This document shows, in pieces, positions 42,626 to 51,052 of a stretch of 64,000 bases of DNA; within the stretch, counting starts at the first letter, position 1, and the number at the start of each line of letters is the position of its first letter. Origin of the DNA: an uncultured Poribacteria bacterium (GTDB taxonomy: Bacteria > Poribacteria > WGA-4E > WGA-3G); the NCBI GenBank assembly GCA_951813545.1, contig CATOTL010000001.1:224642-288641 (forward strand), given 5' to 3'. The notes below the pieces were generated by a model. That model was given only the letters and a program-made list of their open reading frames with translations. It did not search any database and was not told where the DNA came from. The position numbers and the translations under genes are program-made.

Positions 42626-42674
42626 GGCACCTGAGTCGATTCCGAATTCTCTATTGGGAATCGACTCGGGTGCC
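42626..42674 (+). terminator. Strong hairpin after the six-Cys peptide gene
   Basis: GGCACCTGAGTCGATTCC … GGAATCGACTCGGGTGCC, 18-base arms with one mismatch, then CTCTTCATCT. Probably a partial terminator or stabiliser that makes the peptide mRNA more abundant than the downstream genes. Confidence 0.6.
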
Positions 42675-42706
42675 TCTTCATCTATTCCATCTAAGGAGAA
42701 AGTCGG

Positions 42707-43657
42707 ATGCTCTATTTTCGATGTCAATATCAGTCTCTGTTGAATCTGTTGACGTTTTGTGTGTTTCTCGGGGTTGCAGCAGTTTGCGGTTGTTCGGAAC
42801 CCGAGAACCGTAACGTGTTAGCCCCTACTTCTACAGTAGAAATAACACCGAACTCAATCTCCAAAGAAATGGTGGCAGAATTGCTGGCAAATATAGAGAA
42901 AAATATGTTTGCAGCAGAAATGGAGGTCGCACCCCAAGTCGCTGCCGCGCCAATGGCACCGATGCAAAGGCCCCCCACAATTGCGGAGATGATGGCAGCG
43001 TTGCGTCTGGAATTTCCCGGCAACGTTTTAGACGAAGACTTCACAAGGATTCGAGAAATCATCGAGTCAGAAACCTATGTAGACTTCTTGAAACGTACCT
43101 ATCCGCAGGAAAATCAGTTTCGGACGTTTGATGCGTTTTGGGAGTTAGCGTCCGTAGATGAGGAAGGGTACATGGAGTTTTTGAACACACATTTTAAGCC
43201 ACCGCTCGCTGAACCCACTGCTGAGGATGTTGAGGTCCTTCATTATATGACTTTGTTTCATCGTAACCTCAATGTCCGAAGATACCACGACGAGTCAATC
43301 CAAGTAAATGACGCTCTGCTAGAAATGCTGATAAATGAGCCTGTGTACTCTTGGCTAAAGAAACGCTTTAGTAACGCTAATGGCGGATTAAATGTCCTTC
43401 TTTGGTTAAAGGTTTTTATGTATCATGACCTTTGGGTCAAGAAAATGCAAGAGGAAGATCGGAAAAAAATCCAAGCATTTTTTCTTGAACGGGGGGCTCA
43501 AAAAGGGTTTTTACGGTTCGCACTTCAAGAACCGGTGCGCCTCGGATACATCCTCAAAGATTTTCCCAATACTCAAGTGTTCCAGAGATGGGTGGATGGA
43601 GAATTTAGTAAAAATGGGGGTCAGCAGGGGCAACGCCCAGAAAACGAAAGACAGTGA
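42707..43657 (+). CDS. Lipoprotein of the sigma-54 block, type 1
   Basis: 316 residues. Signal peptide LLTFCVFLGVAAVCGC with lipobox-like end. A Pro/Ala linker follows, then an all-helical acidic domain with repeated aromatic motifs (PGNVLDEDFTRIREI, YVDFLKRTYPQENQF, FDAFWELAS, LGYILKDFPNTQVFQRW). Paralog of 44252-45049 (TFDAYWHIA; IGYILKDFTDVQVFQRW). Function unknown. Residues ~73-118 differ clearly from the otherwise identical copy at 60226. Confidence 0.75.
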   Translation: MLYFRCQYQSLLNLLTFCVFLGVAAVCGCSEPENRNVLAPTSTVEITPNSISKEMVAELLANIEKNMFAAEMEVAPQVAAAPMAPMQRPPTIAEMMAALRLEFPGNVLDEDFTRIREIIESETYVDFLKRTYPQENQFRTFDAFWELASVDEEGYMEFLNTHFKPPLAEPTAEDVEVLHYMTLFHRNLNVRRYHDESIQVNDALLEMLINEPVYSWLKKRFSNANGGLNVLLWLKVFMYHDLWVKKMQEEDRKKIQAFFLERGAQKGFLRFALQEPVRLGYILKDFPNTQVFQRWVDGEFSKNGGQQGQRPENERQ

Positions 43658-43702
43658 CAAACGTCTATTGTCCTACGATAGTGCAGACGGCGTGTTACTG
43701 AA

Positions 43703-44205
43703 GGGAATTAAATGACAATCCCAAGCGTTTAGGCTTCGGGTCCAACCCCGTAACGCCCGTGCTGGAGTCAAAAAAGAGTTGACACAAGACAAAAAATTAT
43801 GGTATACTATTCTCATAACCCGTGGCAGTCATACTGACTCTACCGCTTGGTAGAGTGACTGCCCGCCCTATCAGTATAATGGGTTAAGGTTATGGGTTGA
43901 TACCATTTTTGATTATCTATCACCACTACAAGTGAGGTGATAGCCAAAATGTTCGTAAAACAACGGTAACGAATACATTGGGTATTGTTACGTATCAGGG
44001 GGCCACCCAAGCTATCTGTCCCTTGTAGTCGTGTCTGTGGTGCGCACCGCGGGTAAGTATAACCCGTGTAGGTTCGGTCTCAGAGTTACCAAAGCCGAAC
44101 TCATACCGTTCCAGTCTACCCAGAGTTAGACGAAACGCTGCGCGAATACTGTTGGGAGTCGCGTCTTCAAAGAAGCCCACCGCTTTAGCTGTGGGAGTGC
44201 ATCAC
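43703..44205 (+). mobile_element. 503-bp IS605-derived deletion element, boundaries set by an empty site
   Basis: The duplicate block at 61216 lacks exactly these bases (…GTTACTGAA|AGTACCCTC…), so the insertion is precise with no target duplication, as in IS200/IS605. Left end GGGAATTAAATGACAATCCC with hairpin, right end CCCACCGCTTTAGCTGTGGG + AGTGCATCAC. Promoter TTGACA…TATACT at 43793-43821 and leader: CATAACC (43834-43840)/GGTTATG (43887-43893) enclosing GGCAGTCA/TGACTGCC. No tnpB remains. It separates two lipoprotein genes and could disturb their cotranscription. Confidence 0.88.
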
Positions 44206-44251
44206 AGTACCCTCTCGGACAACATCCTAACCTTCTGAGGATATAACGAAC

Positions 44252-45049
44252 ATGCGATTCTTTAAGTGTGAGCGTTTTTTCAACCCACTGCAGATCTGTC
44301 TCCTTTTAGCCGGATCGCTATTTTTTGCGTGTCAATCAAGTCCCGATCCAAGCACTCTCAAACCCGAAAAAGCGGACATTGACACGGAAGATAGTATTGC
44401 GTCAATCGCACGACCGCCAACGATCGAGGAGACGTTTGAACACCTCAAACGTGAAAACCCTGGTGACATTTTAGATGACGACTTCAAAACCCTCCGACGG
44501 CTTGTCACGTCCAAAACCTATTTAGACTTCCTCAGACATAACCATCCCATAGAAGATCAGTTTCAGACGTTTGATGCGTACTGGCACATCGCAGCGTTAG
44601 ATCCATCGCGATATATGCCATTTTTGAAGGAACATCTTGAGAAACCTGATGAAGAAGATGCCGCGAATACACATCTTTTTGCGAAATATCATAGGCATGT
44701 TATGACCCGTGAATACCATGGCGAAAACCCTGAAAGGTTTCGAGATGAATGGGCGAAGTTGCTAGATGGTCCCGGACTAGATATAGCAGTTAGGCATTTT
44801 GTAGACGATGATCGGAATGCTGTAGACGGGTTGGGTCTCCTTTTCTTTCTCGCGGAAGTCACCCTTTACGTTAAAGAAACTGAGCGGACAGATGCTACGA
44901 GTGCTGGAGAACTGCTTGGTGAACACGGTGAGCATGACGCACTTATTTGGATCGCCATCAAGGATCCCGTGTTAATCGGATATATTCTCAAAGATTTTAC
45001 GGACGTTCAAGTGTTCCAAAGATGGATGGCTGGAGAATTTCATCAATAA
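44252..45049 (+). CDS. Lipoprotein of the sigma-54 block, type 2
   Basis: 265 residues. Signal peptide LQICLLLAGSLFFAC with a clear lipobox (FFA-C). Acidic, helical mature domain paralogous to 42707-43657. Identical copy at 61268-62065. The ATG is preceded by GAGGATATAACGAAC. Confidence 0.75.
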   Translation: MRFFKCERFFNPLQICLLLAGSLFFACQSSPDPSTLKPEKADIDTEDSIASIARPPTIEETFEHLKRENPGDILDDDFKTLRRLVTSKTYLDFLRHNHPIEDQFQTFDAYWHIAALDPSRYMPFLKEHLEKPDEEDAANTHLFAKYHRHVMTREYHGENPERFRDEWAKLLDGPGLDIAVRHFVDDDRNAVDGLGLLFFLAEVTLYVKETERTDATSAGELLGEHGEHDALIWIAIKDPVLIGYILKDFTDVQVFQRWMAGEFHQ

Positions 45050-45063
45050 GGAGAAATAACAGA

Positions 45064-46098
45064 ATGAACAAATTATTTTACCCTATTCTTGGTATTATGT
45101 TAATCCTAATAGGTGTTAGTGCCTTTTTGTGGATTTCAAAACCTGCTGATATGACCGAACCAAATCGTCAAACCGATGAGAAGGAGAAATCTATCAATAA
45201 CGATCAGCCCTCTCAATCAAGCACGATTCCAACTGAGACAAACAAAACCGGACCAAGAGAGCAACTTGGTGCTTTCTTTTCTGAAGAACAACTCGCGAGT
45301 CCAGAGATGCAACGCATATTTGAGATTCTGGAGTCCTCCGAGGGGCAAGCGTTTTTGAAAAGCGACTCGAATGGCTTAGCAGATACTTTCGCGTTCTTTG
45401 AATCCCAAGGTTTGAAAGTCAATCGCAATATGTTTACAGAACAATACCGCAGCGTCTTCCCAACCGGAGAACCAGAGGAATTTGAGCAGGAGATGCGCCA
45501 ACGCTTAGTAGAAGTGGCGGGCTCGGCAGAACTTGATCCAAAGAATCAAGAAGAATTAGATCGTTTCATGGATCTTGTTATGAAATTCCGCAGGGATAAA
45601 CGGAATTCCGCGTGGGTATCCGGCAAGTTTCAGGGAAATAATAAGGCATTCGGGAAGTGGGTTGTTCAAACCCTCCGAAACCCAGTTCCCTCACCTGTTG
45701 AACAAACGCCGGAGACTGTCGCCAGCGAAAGTGAATTCACCTTTGAGATGCCACCAGATGCACAAGACACAGTGGAATTTTCAACAGAAGAAGCAGAACT
45801 ATTACCCGAGCCGCCAACATTGGAGGCGGATATTCCCACAACCGAAACAGAGATGTTAGAACAGGTGACAGAGCAGCCCATCGAAATAGACGCAGAACAG
45901 TTAACACCTGAACTACCAACTGAAGCACAACTTGAGGCTTCCCTCCGAGAACAGTTTAAACCGGAACGTTATCAAAAAGCGATCTCCACTTTGAACCGCT
46001 ATGGACCCCAAGAAGGGCTCCGTCGCTTAAAATCTGACGATCCAGAGATTGCTAAGCGGATTGAACCTCTGCTGAAAAGAAAGGAGAACTCTCAATGA
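45064..46098 (+). CDS. Single-pass membrane protein with acidic Glu/Pro/Thr-rich region
   Basis: 344 residues from ATG 45064 (AAGGAGAAATAACAGA upstream; the frame extends upstream inside the lipoprotein gene, rejected). N-terminal helix LFYPILGIMLILIGVSAFLW, a helical middle domain (FSEEQLASPEMQRIFEILE …) and a low-complexity acidic stretch (residues ~215-300: PTLEADIPTTETEM …), then a basic C-terminal repeat-like end (YGPQEGLRRLKSDDPEIAKR). Function unknown. Overlaps the next gene by four bases (ATGA). Confidence 0.7.
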   Translation: MNKLFYPILGIMLILIGVSAFLWISKPADMTEPNRQTDEKEKSINNDQPSQSSTIPTETNKTGPREQLGAFFSEEQLASPEMQRIFEILESSEGQAFLKSDSNGLADTFAFFESQGLKVNRNMFTEQYRSVFPTGEPEEFEQEMRQRLVEVAGSAELDPKNQEELDRFMDLVMKFRRDKRNSAWVSGKFQGNNKAFGKWVVQTLRNPVPSPVEQTPETVASESEFTFEMPPDAQDTVEFSTEEAELLPEPPTLEADIPTTETEMLEQVTEQPIEIDAEQLTPELPTEAQLEASLREQFKPERYQKAISTLNRYGPQEGLRRLKSDDPEIAKRIEPLLKRKENSQ

Positions 46099-46406
46099 AA
46101 CAAAAAAGTATAACGCTTGCGATAAAAACATTGCTCTGTATCGGTGTGATTGCCGTGTGTTTTATCGTCTACACACTCGTCAGTCCCGTTGCGATGACGG
46201 ACCAACAGACACCAACACTCACGAATCAGCCGAAGGATGCGACGCAATCTGCGGTAAAAGCGAAATCCAAAAAGAAATCGTGTGGGTGTTGTGCAGAGCG
46301 GATGGAACGTCTCCGCAAAGCCATAAAACAGCAGACGGTTTCCCCGGAACCGGAATCCGCAGAGCAAGAAACCGAGGATCAAGAGGTTGCCAAAAAGCCT
46401 CAATGA
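46095..46406 (+). CDS. Small membrane protein with CGCC motif
   Basis: 103 residues. One N-terminal helix (LAIKTLLCIGVIAVCFIVYTLV), a basic KAKSKKKSCGCCAERMERLRK motif (in parts) and an acidic C-terminus. Translationally coupled to the upstream gene through ATGA; ribosome site AAAGGAG lies inside that gene. Function unknown; the CGCC could bind a metal or be redox active. Confidence 0.68.
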   Translation: MKQKSITLAIKTLLCIGVIAVCFIVYTLVSPVAMTDQQTPTLTNQPKDATQSAVKAKSKKKSCGCCAERMERLRKAIKQQTVSPEPESAEQETEDQEVAKKPQ

Positions 46407-46630
46407 TTCCAGTCAGGCATTAGCTCCCACGGGGTTGGAGATTATCAACCGGTGGTTCAACACATTTGCATACCACATACTGCTGTGTAGGAGTGACCTT
46501 CGCTCAACATCTTTCATTCCGTCAGAAAAAAGGTAGTAGGACGCAACCCTTGCCCTCTGCTATCTTTTTTCAATCTGAAGAAAGCAGGACAGCAGAGACC
46601 CCTAAACCTCAATCCCAGACCTGCACTAAA

Positions 46631-47227
46631 ATGAAAGGAAACACAAGGTTGCCCCACTTCAACGAAAGACACTGCATCGAGCGCACCCAACACGGCGACA
46701 CCGAAGCGTTCACCCCACTTGTCACCACATACCAGCCCCGTCTCTATACGCACATCTTGGGACGCATCAAAGATACCGAGACCGCAAAAGACCTCACACA
46801 AGACACGTGGCTAAAAGCACTTCGCGCCATCAACACCTTCCGCGCAGACGCTTCGTTTTACAGCTGGCTCTACCGCATCGCTGAAAACGTCTGTATCGAC
46901 TACTACCGAAAACAGAAAGTCGCACGCATCATCGAACCCATCCACGACATCGACGAACGCCGCATCACAGACACACACACCTGTCCGAGCCAAGACATCA
47001 CACGTCAGGAACTCCGAGAGCAACTTCAAGAAGCCGTCAAGCACCTGACACCAACACGCAAACGCGTCTTTCTCCTATACTACCTCCACGAAATGCCCAT
47101 CAAAACCATCGCAACCCTTATGAAACGCTCCGAAGGCACCATCAAAACACACCTCCGCAACGCACGCCTCCAGCTCCGAGAATTGCTCACACCCTATCTA
47201 CAAAACCAAGACGCAACGTTATCGTAA
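46631..47227 (+). CDS. ECF-type RNA polymerase sigma factor
   Basis: 198 residues from ATG 46631; an upstream in-frame ATG (46466) would add 55 residues unlike a sigma factor. Region 2: FTPLVTTYQPRLYTHI, AKDLTQDTWLKALRAI, FYSWLYRIAENVCIDYYRK. Region 4: LTPTRKRVFLLYYLHEMPIKTIA, EGTIKTHLRNARLQLRE. Last gene of the block, with no obvious anti-sigma gene. The upstream membrane proteins could serve that role. Near-identical copy runs off the window end at 63647. Confidence 0.8.
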   Translation: MKGNTRLPHFNERHCIERTQHGDTEAFTPLVTTYQPRLYTHILGRIKDTETAKDLTQDTWLKALRAINTFRADASFYSWLYRIAENVCIDYYRKQKVARIIEPIHDIDERRITDTHTCPSQDITRQELREQLQEAVKHLTPTRKRVFLLYYLHEMPIKTIATLMKRSEGTIKTHLRNARLQLRELLTPYLQNQDATLS

Positions 47228-47284
47228 AGCCCAAAAATATGCAGGCAGTTGGACAGCAAACCACCGCGTGGAAGACTTATTTAC

Positions 47285-47325
47285 GAAATTTGTAATTTCC
47301 CTATTTTTGTGATATACTATTCAAA
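47285..47325 (+). promoter_or_regulatory. Possible sigma-70 promoter before hicB
   Basis: TTGTAA (about 47289) and TATACT (about 47315) with near-normal spacing, followed by a short inverted repeat GGGTGGCA…TGCCACCC (47334-47375). Confidence 0.35.
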
Positions 47326-47421
47326 CCAGTTTGGGTGGCACTACTACGAGCGGCACCAGCCGTTTCTGCCACCCTCCTGCACGCATCGCATCAGAATTTG
47401 AGCATTCCCGCCCGCCGTCCG

Positions 47422-47472
47422 ATAAAGTCTGTCTATATTCGGAAACTTGTGCGGATGATTGAAGGGCTCTGA
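47422..47472 (+). pseudogene. HicA toxin-like remnant
   Basis: Seventeen codons reading IKSVYIRKLVRMIEGL then TGA resemble the N-terminus of HicA mRNA interferases (…S-x-x-KLV-x-x-IE). It sits directly upstream of hicB, where hicA normally lies. The catalytic His region is absent, so the toxin is lost. Weak evidence because of length. Confidence 0.35.
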
Positions 47473-47502
47473 GCCGATAATGCGTAGAAAGGAAAAGAAT
47501 CA

Positions 47503-47844
47503 ATGGAAAAACTGATGTATCCATTCATGACACGCGTCTTACGACCAGAAGAAGGGGGCGGGTATTTAATCGAGTTTCCGGACCTTCCGGGTTGTATGTC
47601 CGATGGCGAAACACTTGAAGAAGCCATTGAAAATGGAAAGGATGCCCTGCAGTGCTGGATTGAAGCTGCAGCAGAAGATGGACAGGAGATACCTGAGCCG
47701 GGTTCATCGCCAACGTGGGTTCAACAGGTTCCCACCGATGTTCATATACAACTCTCCAAACGTGCAGCCGCAGAAGGCATGAGTCTCTCTGAACTCGTTG
47801 CCTCGATATTGGATCAAGCCATAGACGCTCGCGTAAAAGGATGA
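47503..47844 (+). CDS. hicB: HicB-family antitoxin (orphan)
   Basis: 113 residues. N-terminal HicB partial RNase-H-like fold (YLIEFPDLPGCMSDGETLEEAIENGKDAL in parts) and a C-terminal ribbon-helix-helix segment (VPTDVHIQLSKRAAAEG, SLSELVASILDQAI). Would neutralise HicA and repress its own promoter. Only a HicA remnant is adjacent. Strong ribosome site GAAAGGAAAAG. Confidence 0.82.
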   Translation: MEKLMYPFMTRVLRPEEGGGYLIEFPDLPGCMSDGETLEEAIENGKDALQCWIEAAAEDGQEIPEPGSSPTWVQQVPTDVHIQLSKRAAAEGMSLSELVASILDQAIDARVKG

Positions 47845-47896
47845 CATCATGAAAGGCACAAGACCCCTTAATAACACCGAAATCCGTTGCTGAATC

Positions 47897-48009
47897 TTAC
47901 ACAAACAGTGAAACGTTAAGCTTATTTTAGATGCGCGGCGGACGGTTTCAGTCGATACACCGAGCCGTTTGGCGATCTCACCCGTGACTTTGCTAAAAAT
48001 CAAAGTCAT
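47897..48009 (-). pseudogene. Possible helix-turn-helix regulator fragment
   Basis: On the minus strand the frame from ATG 48009 reads VTGEIAKRLGVSTETVRRASKI, a plausible LacI/HTH-like DNA-recognition helix, and then loses similarity to anything. Too short to be a functional regulator. Confidence 0.3.
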
Positions 48010-48065
48010 TTAACCAAAGGATGAAGAGTAGAAAATAGCTTCTGTGTTCGTTTTCATCTAAAAAA

Positions 48066-48359
48066 GGTGTCATCGGTCGAGCCGTCCTGTTAGCCAAAGG
48101 CGGTCTCATCTTACCCCAGCACTTACCCAAACCCGTTCAAAAATCCCACACACCGCCATTAGACCTCGCTTCGGAGGATTCTACCGACCTCGGACGTTCC
48201 ACGCTGCCCTTCCCGATCGGCACAACCTTGAAAGAGATAGAGAAGTCCGCCATCTTGATAACCTTAGCACGCGAGGACGGCAATCAATCAAAAACGGCGG
48301 CGGTTTTGGGGATGAGCCGGCCCACCCTGCGCGCCAAGTTACGCGCCTATAATGCGTAG
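48066..48359 (+). pseudogene. Fragment of NtrC-type activator: C-terminal DNA-binding domain, copy B
   Basis: 98 in-frame codons from GVIGRAVLLAKGGLILP to the stop match residues ~325-420 of the activator at 40464. The last 20 residues differ (AVLGMSRPTLRAKLRAYNA instead of KILGIHRRTLHNKLRDYNV). No AAA+ domain or start precedes it. It lies 40 bases before the enhancer of sigma-54 promoter B. Confidence 0.78.
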
Positions 48360-48398
48360 CGGCTTTTGTCAAAGCGCGCTTATAGGTGAAAGTTGACT

Positions 48399-48460
48399 TT
48401 GGAAAGAATCTTTCCAATTCAGTGGAAAAAATCTTTCCAATTGGAAAGAATCTTTCCAGT
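48399..48460. promoter_or_regulatory. Triple enhancer palindrome (UAS) for promoter B
   Basis: TTGGAAAGAATCTTTCCAA (48399-48417), TGGAAAAAATCTTTCCA (48423-48439) and TTGGAAAGAATCTTTCCA (48441-48458): three palindromes about 21 bp apart, centred 60-100 bp upstream of the -24 box. Typical spacing for cooperative activator binding. Identical arrays stand at promoters C and D. Confidence 0.75.
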
Positions 48461-48500
48461 TGAAAAAAGGCGAGATCCTGTCACAGTGCGGTTTCTTACA

Positions 48501-48517
48501 TTGGCATGATACTTGCT
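48501..48517 (+). promoter_or_regulatory. Sigma-54 promoter B
   Basis: TTGGCATGATACTTGCT with GG-N10-GC; one base differs from promoters A, C and D. Located 97 bases before the gene at 48614. Confidence 0.83.
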
Positions 48518-48613
48518 ACTCTGTAGGTGAGCACCTTACAGAGATAGATGGTTTTCAGGTTCTGTTAAGGCATCCATCAATCTGTGTAAGGCATACTCAC
48601 AAGGAGGTCTGGT

Positions 48614-49375
48614 ATGTTCCGTAATATCCTCTCAAGCCGATTGATCCAAGTTGGACTCGTTTTCTTTGTTGTGATTGTCGGGGGCAGCTGGCTCTATAGT
48701 TGGCACGTCCACCGCACGACTGGTGCTGAGGTGGCAGAAACACAGCGAAAGGTGCAGCCACTCAAAAACAAGAACGAGACAGGCACAGCACCTGTAACAC
48801 AACCCCTTGAATTTGAGACACCCAGAGAAACATCCTTTGAAACTGATATCCCGCAGGGAAGACTTACGGAGGATGTTTCTAAGGTAATTGATAAGGCAAT
48901 TGATGTGGAGGCACCTGAAGAGATAAATCTGTCCGAGAATGAGATTGAAGAGGGTGTCACTAATGATTTCCCAGAAGTCCCCGATGGTTTTCCAATGACC
49001 CCCGTGTGGGAGAAATTCCCGAATTATCAAAAAGGTGATATGCAAGATCATGAGACCCTTTATCGCGTTTTGATAAAACTTTGGAATCAAGGAGATCGTG
49101 GGTTCGTCAATGGCGTTATCGATCACAATAACGGTAAAGTCTATCCACTTTATCCTGATGTTATCTATGTGAAGTGGAAAGAATCGGTGATTGGACCTCC
49201 TGATGATCCAGTGACAATTCGTATCCCCGGTTCTATGCTTGGGACCCATAATCGGCATTTTAGTATGGAAGACCGATATTTCGGATTGGAAAAATCGTAT
49301 CCGGAAATCGAGTTTGTGGACAAGCATACAGCCGGGTATGACCCTGAAACATTCCTAACTGACGATGAAAGATAA
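48614..49375 (+). CDS. Membrane-anchored exported protein, family X (member 1)
   Basis: 253 residues. N-terminal anchor RLIQVGLVFFVVIVGGSWLYSW, then VHRTTGAEVAETQRKVQPL, an acidic linker, and a conserved C-terminal domain: FPNYQKGDMQDHETLYRVLIKLWNQGD, GKVYPLYPDVIYVKW, TAGYDPETFLTDDE. Paralogs at 51053 and (frameshifted) 53434. Excellent ribosome site AAGGAGGTCTGGT. Each paralog is followed by a short signal-peptide protein of a second family. Function unknown. Confidence 0.75.
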   Translation: MFRNILSSRLIQVGLVFFVVIVGGSWLYSWHVHRTTGAEVAETQRKVQPLKNKNETGTAPVTQPLEFETPRETSFETDIPQGRLTEDVSKVIDKAIDVEAPEEINLSENEIEEGVTNDFPEVPDGFPMTPVWEKFPNYQKGDMQDHETLYRVLIKLWNQGDRGFVNGVIDHNNGKVYPLYPDVIYVKWKESVIGPPDDPVTIRIPGSMLGTHNRHFSMEDRYFGLEKSYPEIEFVDKHTAGYDPETFLTDDER

Positions 49376-49385
49376 GGAGTTTCTC

Positions 49386-49733
49386 ATGAAAGTTCTATCA
49401 AGCCTACTTCTATTACTAGTTATCGCTCTCGTGTGTGTCCAAATGGCTCACGCCTACGGTGCTACTACTGCTACCCTCAGGTTAGGTTGGCCCTGGAATA
49501 AAAACACCGCACACGCGGCTATAGGGAACCCTGGATTGGATAATGGTTCGTACTCTGTTTGGGCAGAGGTGGACACACCGGATTCAGAGTCGGGTTCCTT
49601 CGGCAATCAGACTGTATGGGCCTCGGTTCATGATGATGGCCCGTTGAGTGAATCGGGTGCCGCGTATTGTTACGTGAACGGCTATGACCAGTGGGACAAT
49701 TTCCAACACGATGACGATTCCGATACAAACTAA
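49386..49733 (+). CDS. Short exported protein, family Y (member 1)
   Basis: 115 residues from ATG 49386 (AAGGAGTTTCTC upstream, inside the end of the previous gene). Signal peptide VLSSLLLLLVIALVCVQMAHA. Mature part rich in Gly, Ser, aromatic and Asp residues (GNPGLDNGSYSVWAEVDTP, GSFGNQTVWASVHD, SGAAYCYVNGY, DDDSDTN), probably a small beta-sandwich. Paralogs: 51928 and the pseudogene at 54555. Confidence 0.72.
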   Translation: MKVLSSLLLLLVIALVCVQMAHAYGATTATLRLGWPWNKNTAHAAIGNPGLDNGSYSVWAEVDTPDSESGSFGNQTVWASVHDDGPLSESGAAYCYVNGYDQWDNFQHDDDSDTN

Positions 49734-49894
49734 AGGGGTGTGCCGGATGCCATCCTTACGAGGCGGTGGCTTTTGAGCCTACCGTGTCTTAACAAAGCAG
49801 CCACACTAATAGAACCTTGCAAAGCACACTTTGGGTGCCGAAATCCACGGCACCCAAAGTGTGTTTTTAACAGAGTTCTATAGGGAGATCCAAG

Positions 49895-50935
49895 ATGCAA
49901 TTTCTTCGCAAAAAGGCATTGATTTTCAATAAAAAGACGAAACTTCTCTACCTTGTAGGCATCTTTATGCCAAGTTTCTTGCTGTTATCAAACGGTGCTG
50001 TGGCAGACTTCTTAAACATCAAAATGTCCCAAAACGGCACCCGAGTTGCCGTGGTAACGTCCACTAACATTTACGTCTATAACGCCCAGACAGGCGAAGT
50101 CATCTCACAGTTCACGGAAACAGGTGAAACGGATAAAGATTTGCCCACGGCATTACCGGAGGCATTAACCTTCTCAACGGACGCTCGAATTATCGCCAGT
50201 GCCCATGGAAACCGCATTTACGTCTGGGAGACCGCAACAGGCTCCTCAATCACCATGATTGACAAACATCCAGACACAATTAAAGCCCTTGCATTTTCAC
50301 CTGATAGCACGAAACTCGCCACGGCAGGCGAAGACTGGAAAGTGCGTTTGTGGGACGTTGGTACAAGGAACTATATTAGAAGCCTTGAACATCCGAGTGC
50401 AGTAAACGCGGTTTCATTTTCACCAGACGGTAAAATCCTTGCGAGCGCGGGAGGGACCCTCCGTTTATGGGAGGCTGACACCGGCGAACGGCTACATGCC
50501 GATAGTAAAGACTTAGGTTCTGTTAACCTGCTTATCTTTTCGCCCGATGGAGAAACCCTTGCCAGCGGCGGCGGCTGGGAGCATACCGTCCATCTGTGGG
50601 ATGTCAAGACCGGCACAGCCAAGAAGATCCTCAAAGGGCATACCGGTGAAATTCGCGATATCGCGTTTTCGCCAGATGGGCGCACACTCGTCACTGTTAG
50701 CAAGGACAAGACAATACGACTGTGGGCTATCAAGAGCGGCACCCAACTGAAGCACTTCCGCACACCTATTGACAAGCGTGAAAAAATCATGACGGGAAGG
50801 AAAACAGATGATGTTTCTGCTGTGAAGTTTTCTCAAGACGGAAAACATCTTATCGTTGTCAGTCGGGCTGGCACCTTGCATGTCTGCAATGCAGAAACAG
50901 GACGTTACCAACAGAAGTTTTTCGATTTTAATTAA
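49895..50935 (+). CDS. Exported WD40 beta-propeller
   Basis: 346 residues. Signal peptide LLYLVGIFMPSFLLLSNGAVA. Seven WD40-like blades (AFSPDSTKLATAGEDWKVRLWD, SFSPDGKILASAGGTLRLWE, IFSPDGETLASGG, AFSPDGRTLVTVSKDKTIRLW; in parts). No dockerin-like tail, unlike the gene at 4642. A single propeller, likely a periplasmic protein-interaction platform in this block. Ribosome site GGGAGATCCAAG. Confidence 0.82.
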   Translation: MQFLRKKALIFNKKTKLLYLVGIFMPSFLLLSNGAVADFLNIKMSQNGTRVAVVTSTNIYVYNAQTGEVISQFTETGETDKDLPTALPEALTFSTDARIIASAHGNRIYVWETATGSSITMIDKHPDTIKALAFSPDSTKLATAGEDWKVRLWDVGTRNYIRSLEHPSAVNAVSFSPDGKILASAGGTLRLWEADTGERLHADSKDLGSVNLLIFSPDGETLASGGGWEHTVHLWDVKTGTAKKILKGHTGEIRDIAFSPDGRTLVTVSKDKTIRLWAIKSGTQLKHFRTPIDKREKIMTGRKTDDVSAVKFSQDGKHLIVVSRAGTLHVCNAETGRYQQKFFDFN

Positions 50936-51052
50936 TGTTATCAGGAGTTAACTGGAATGCCTGTCTAGCAGACCCTGTGGCGCGAAGGAAACGAATACGC
51001 TATACAAATCGGAAAATTGCCATCTCCCTTACCTTATGAGAGAGGTAACTGT

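Noticed and set aside
44947..45063. Upstream extension of the acidic membrane protein gene
   Set aside because: It lies inside the preceding lipoprotein gene; a strong ribosome site and a membrane helix start at 45064.
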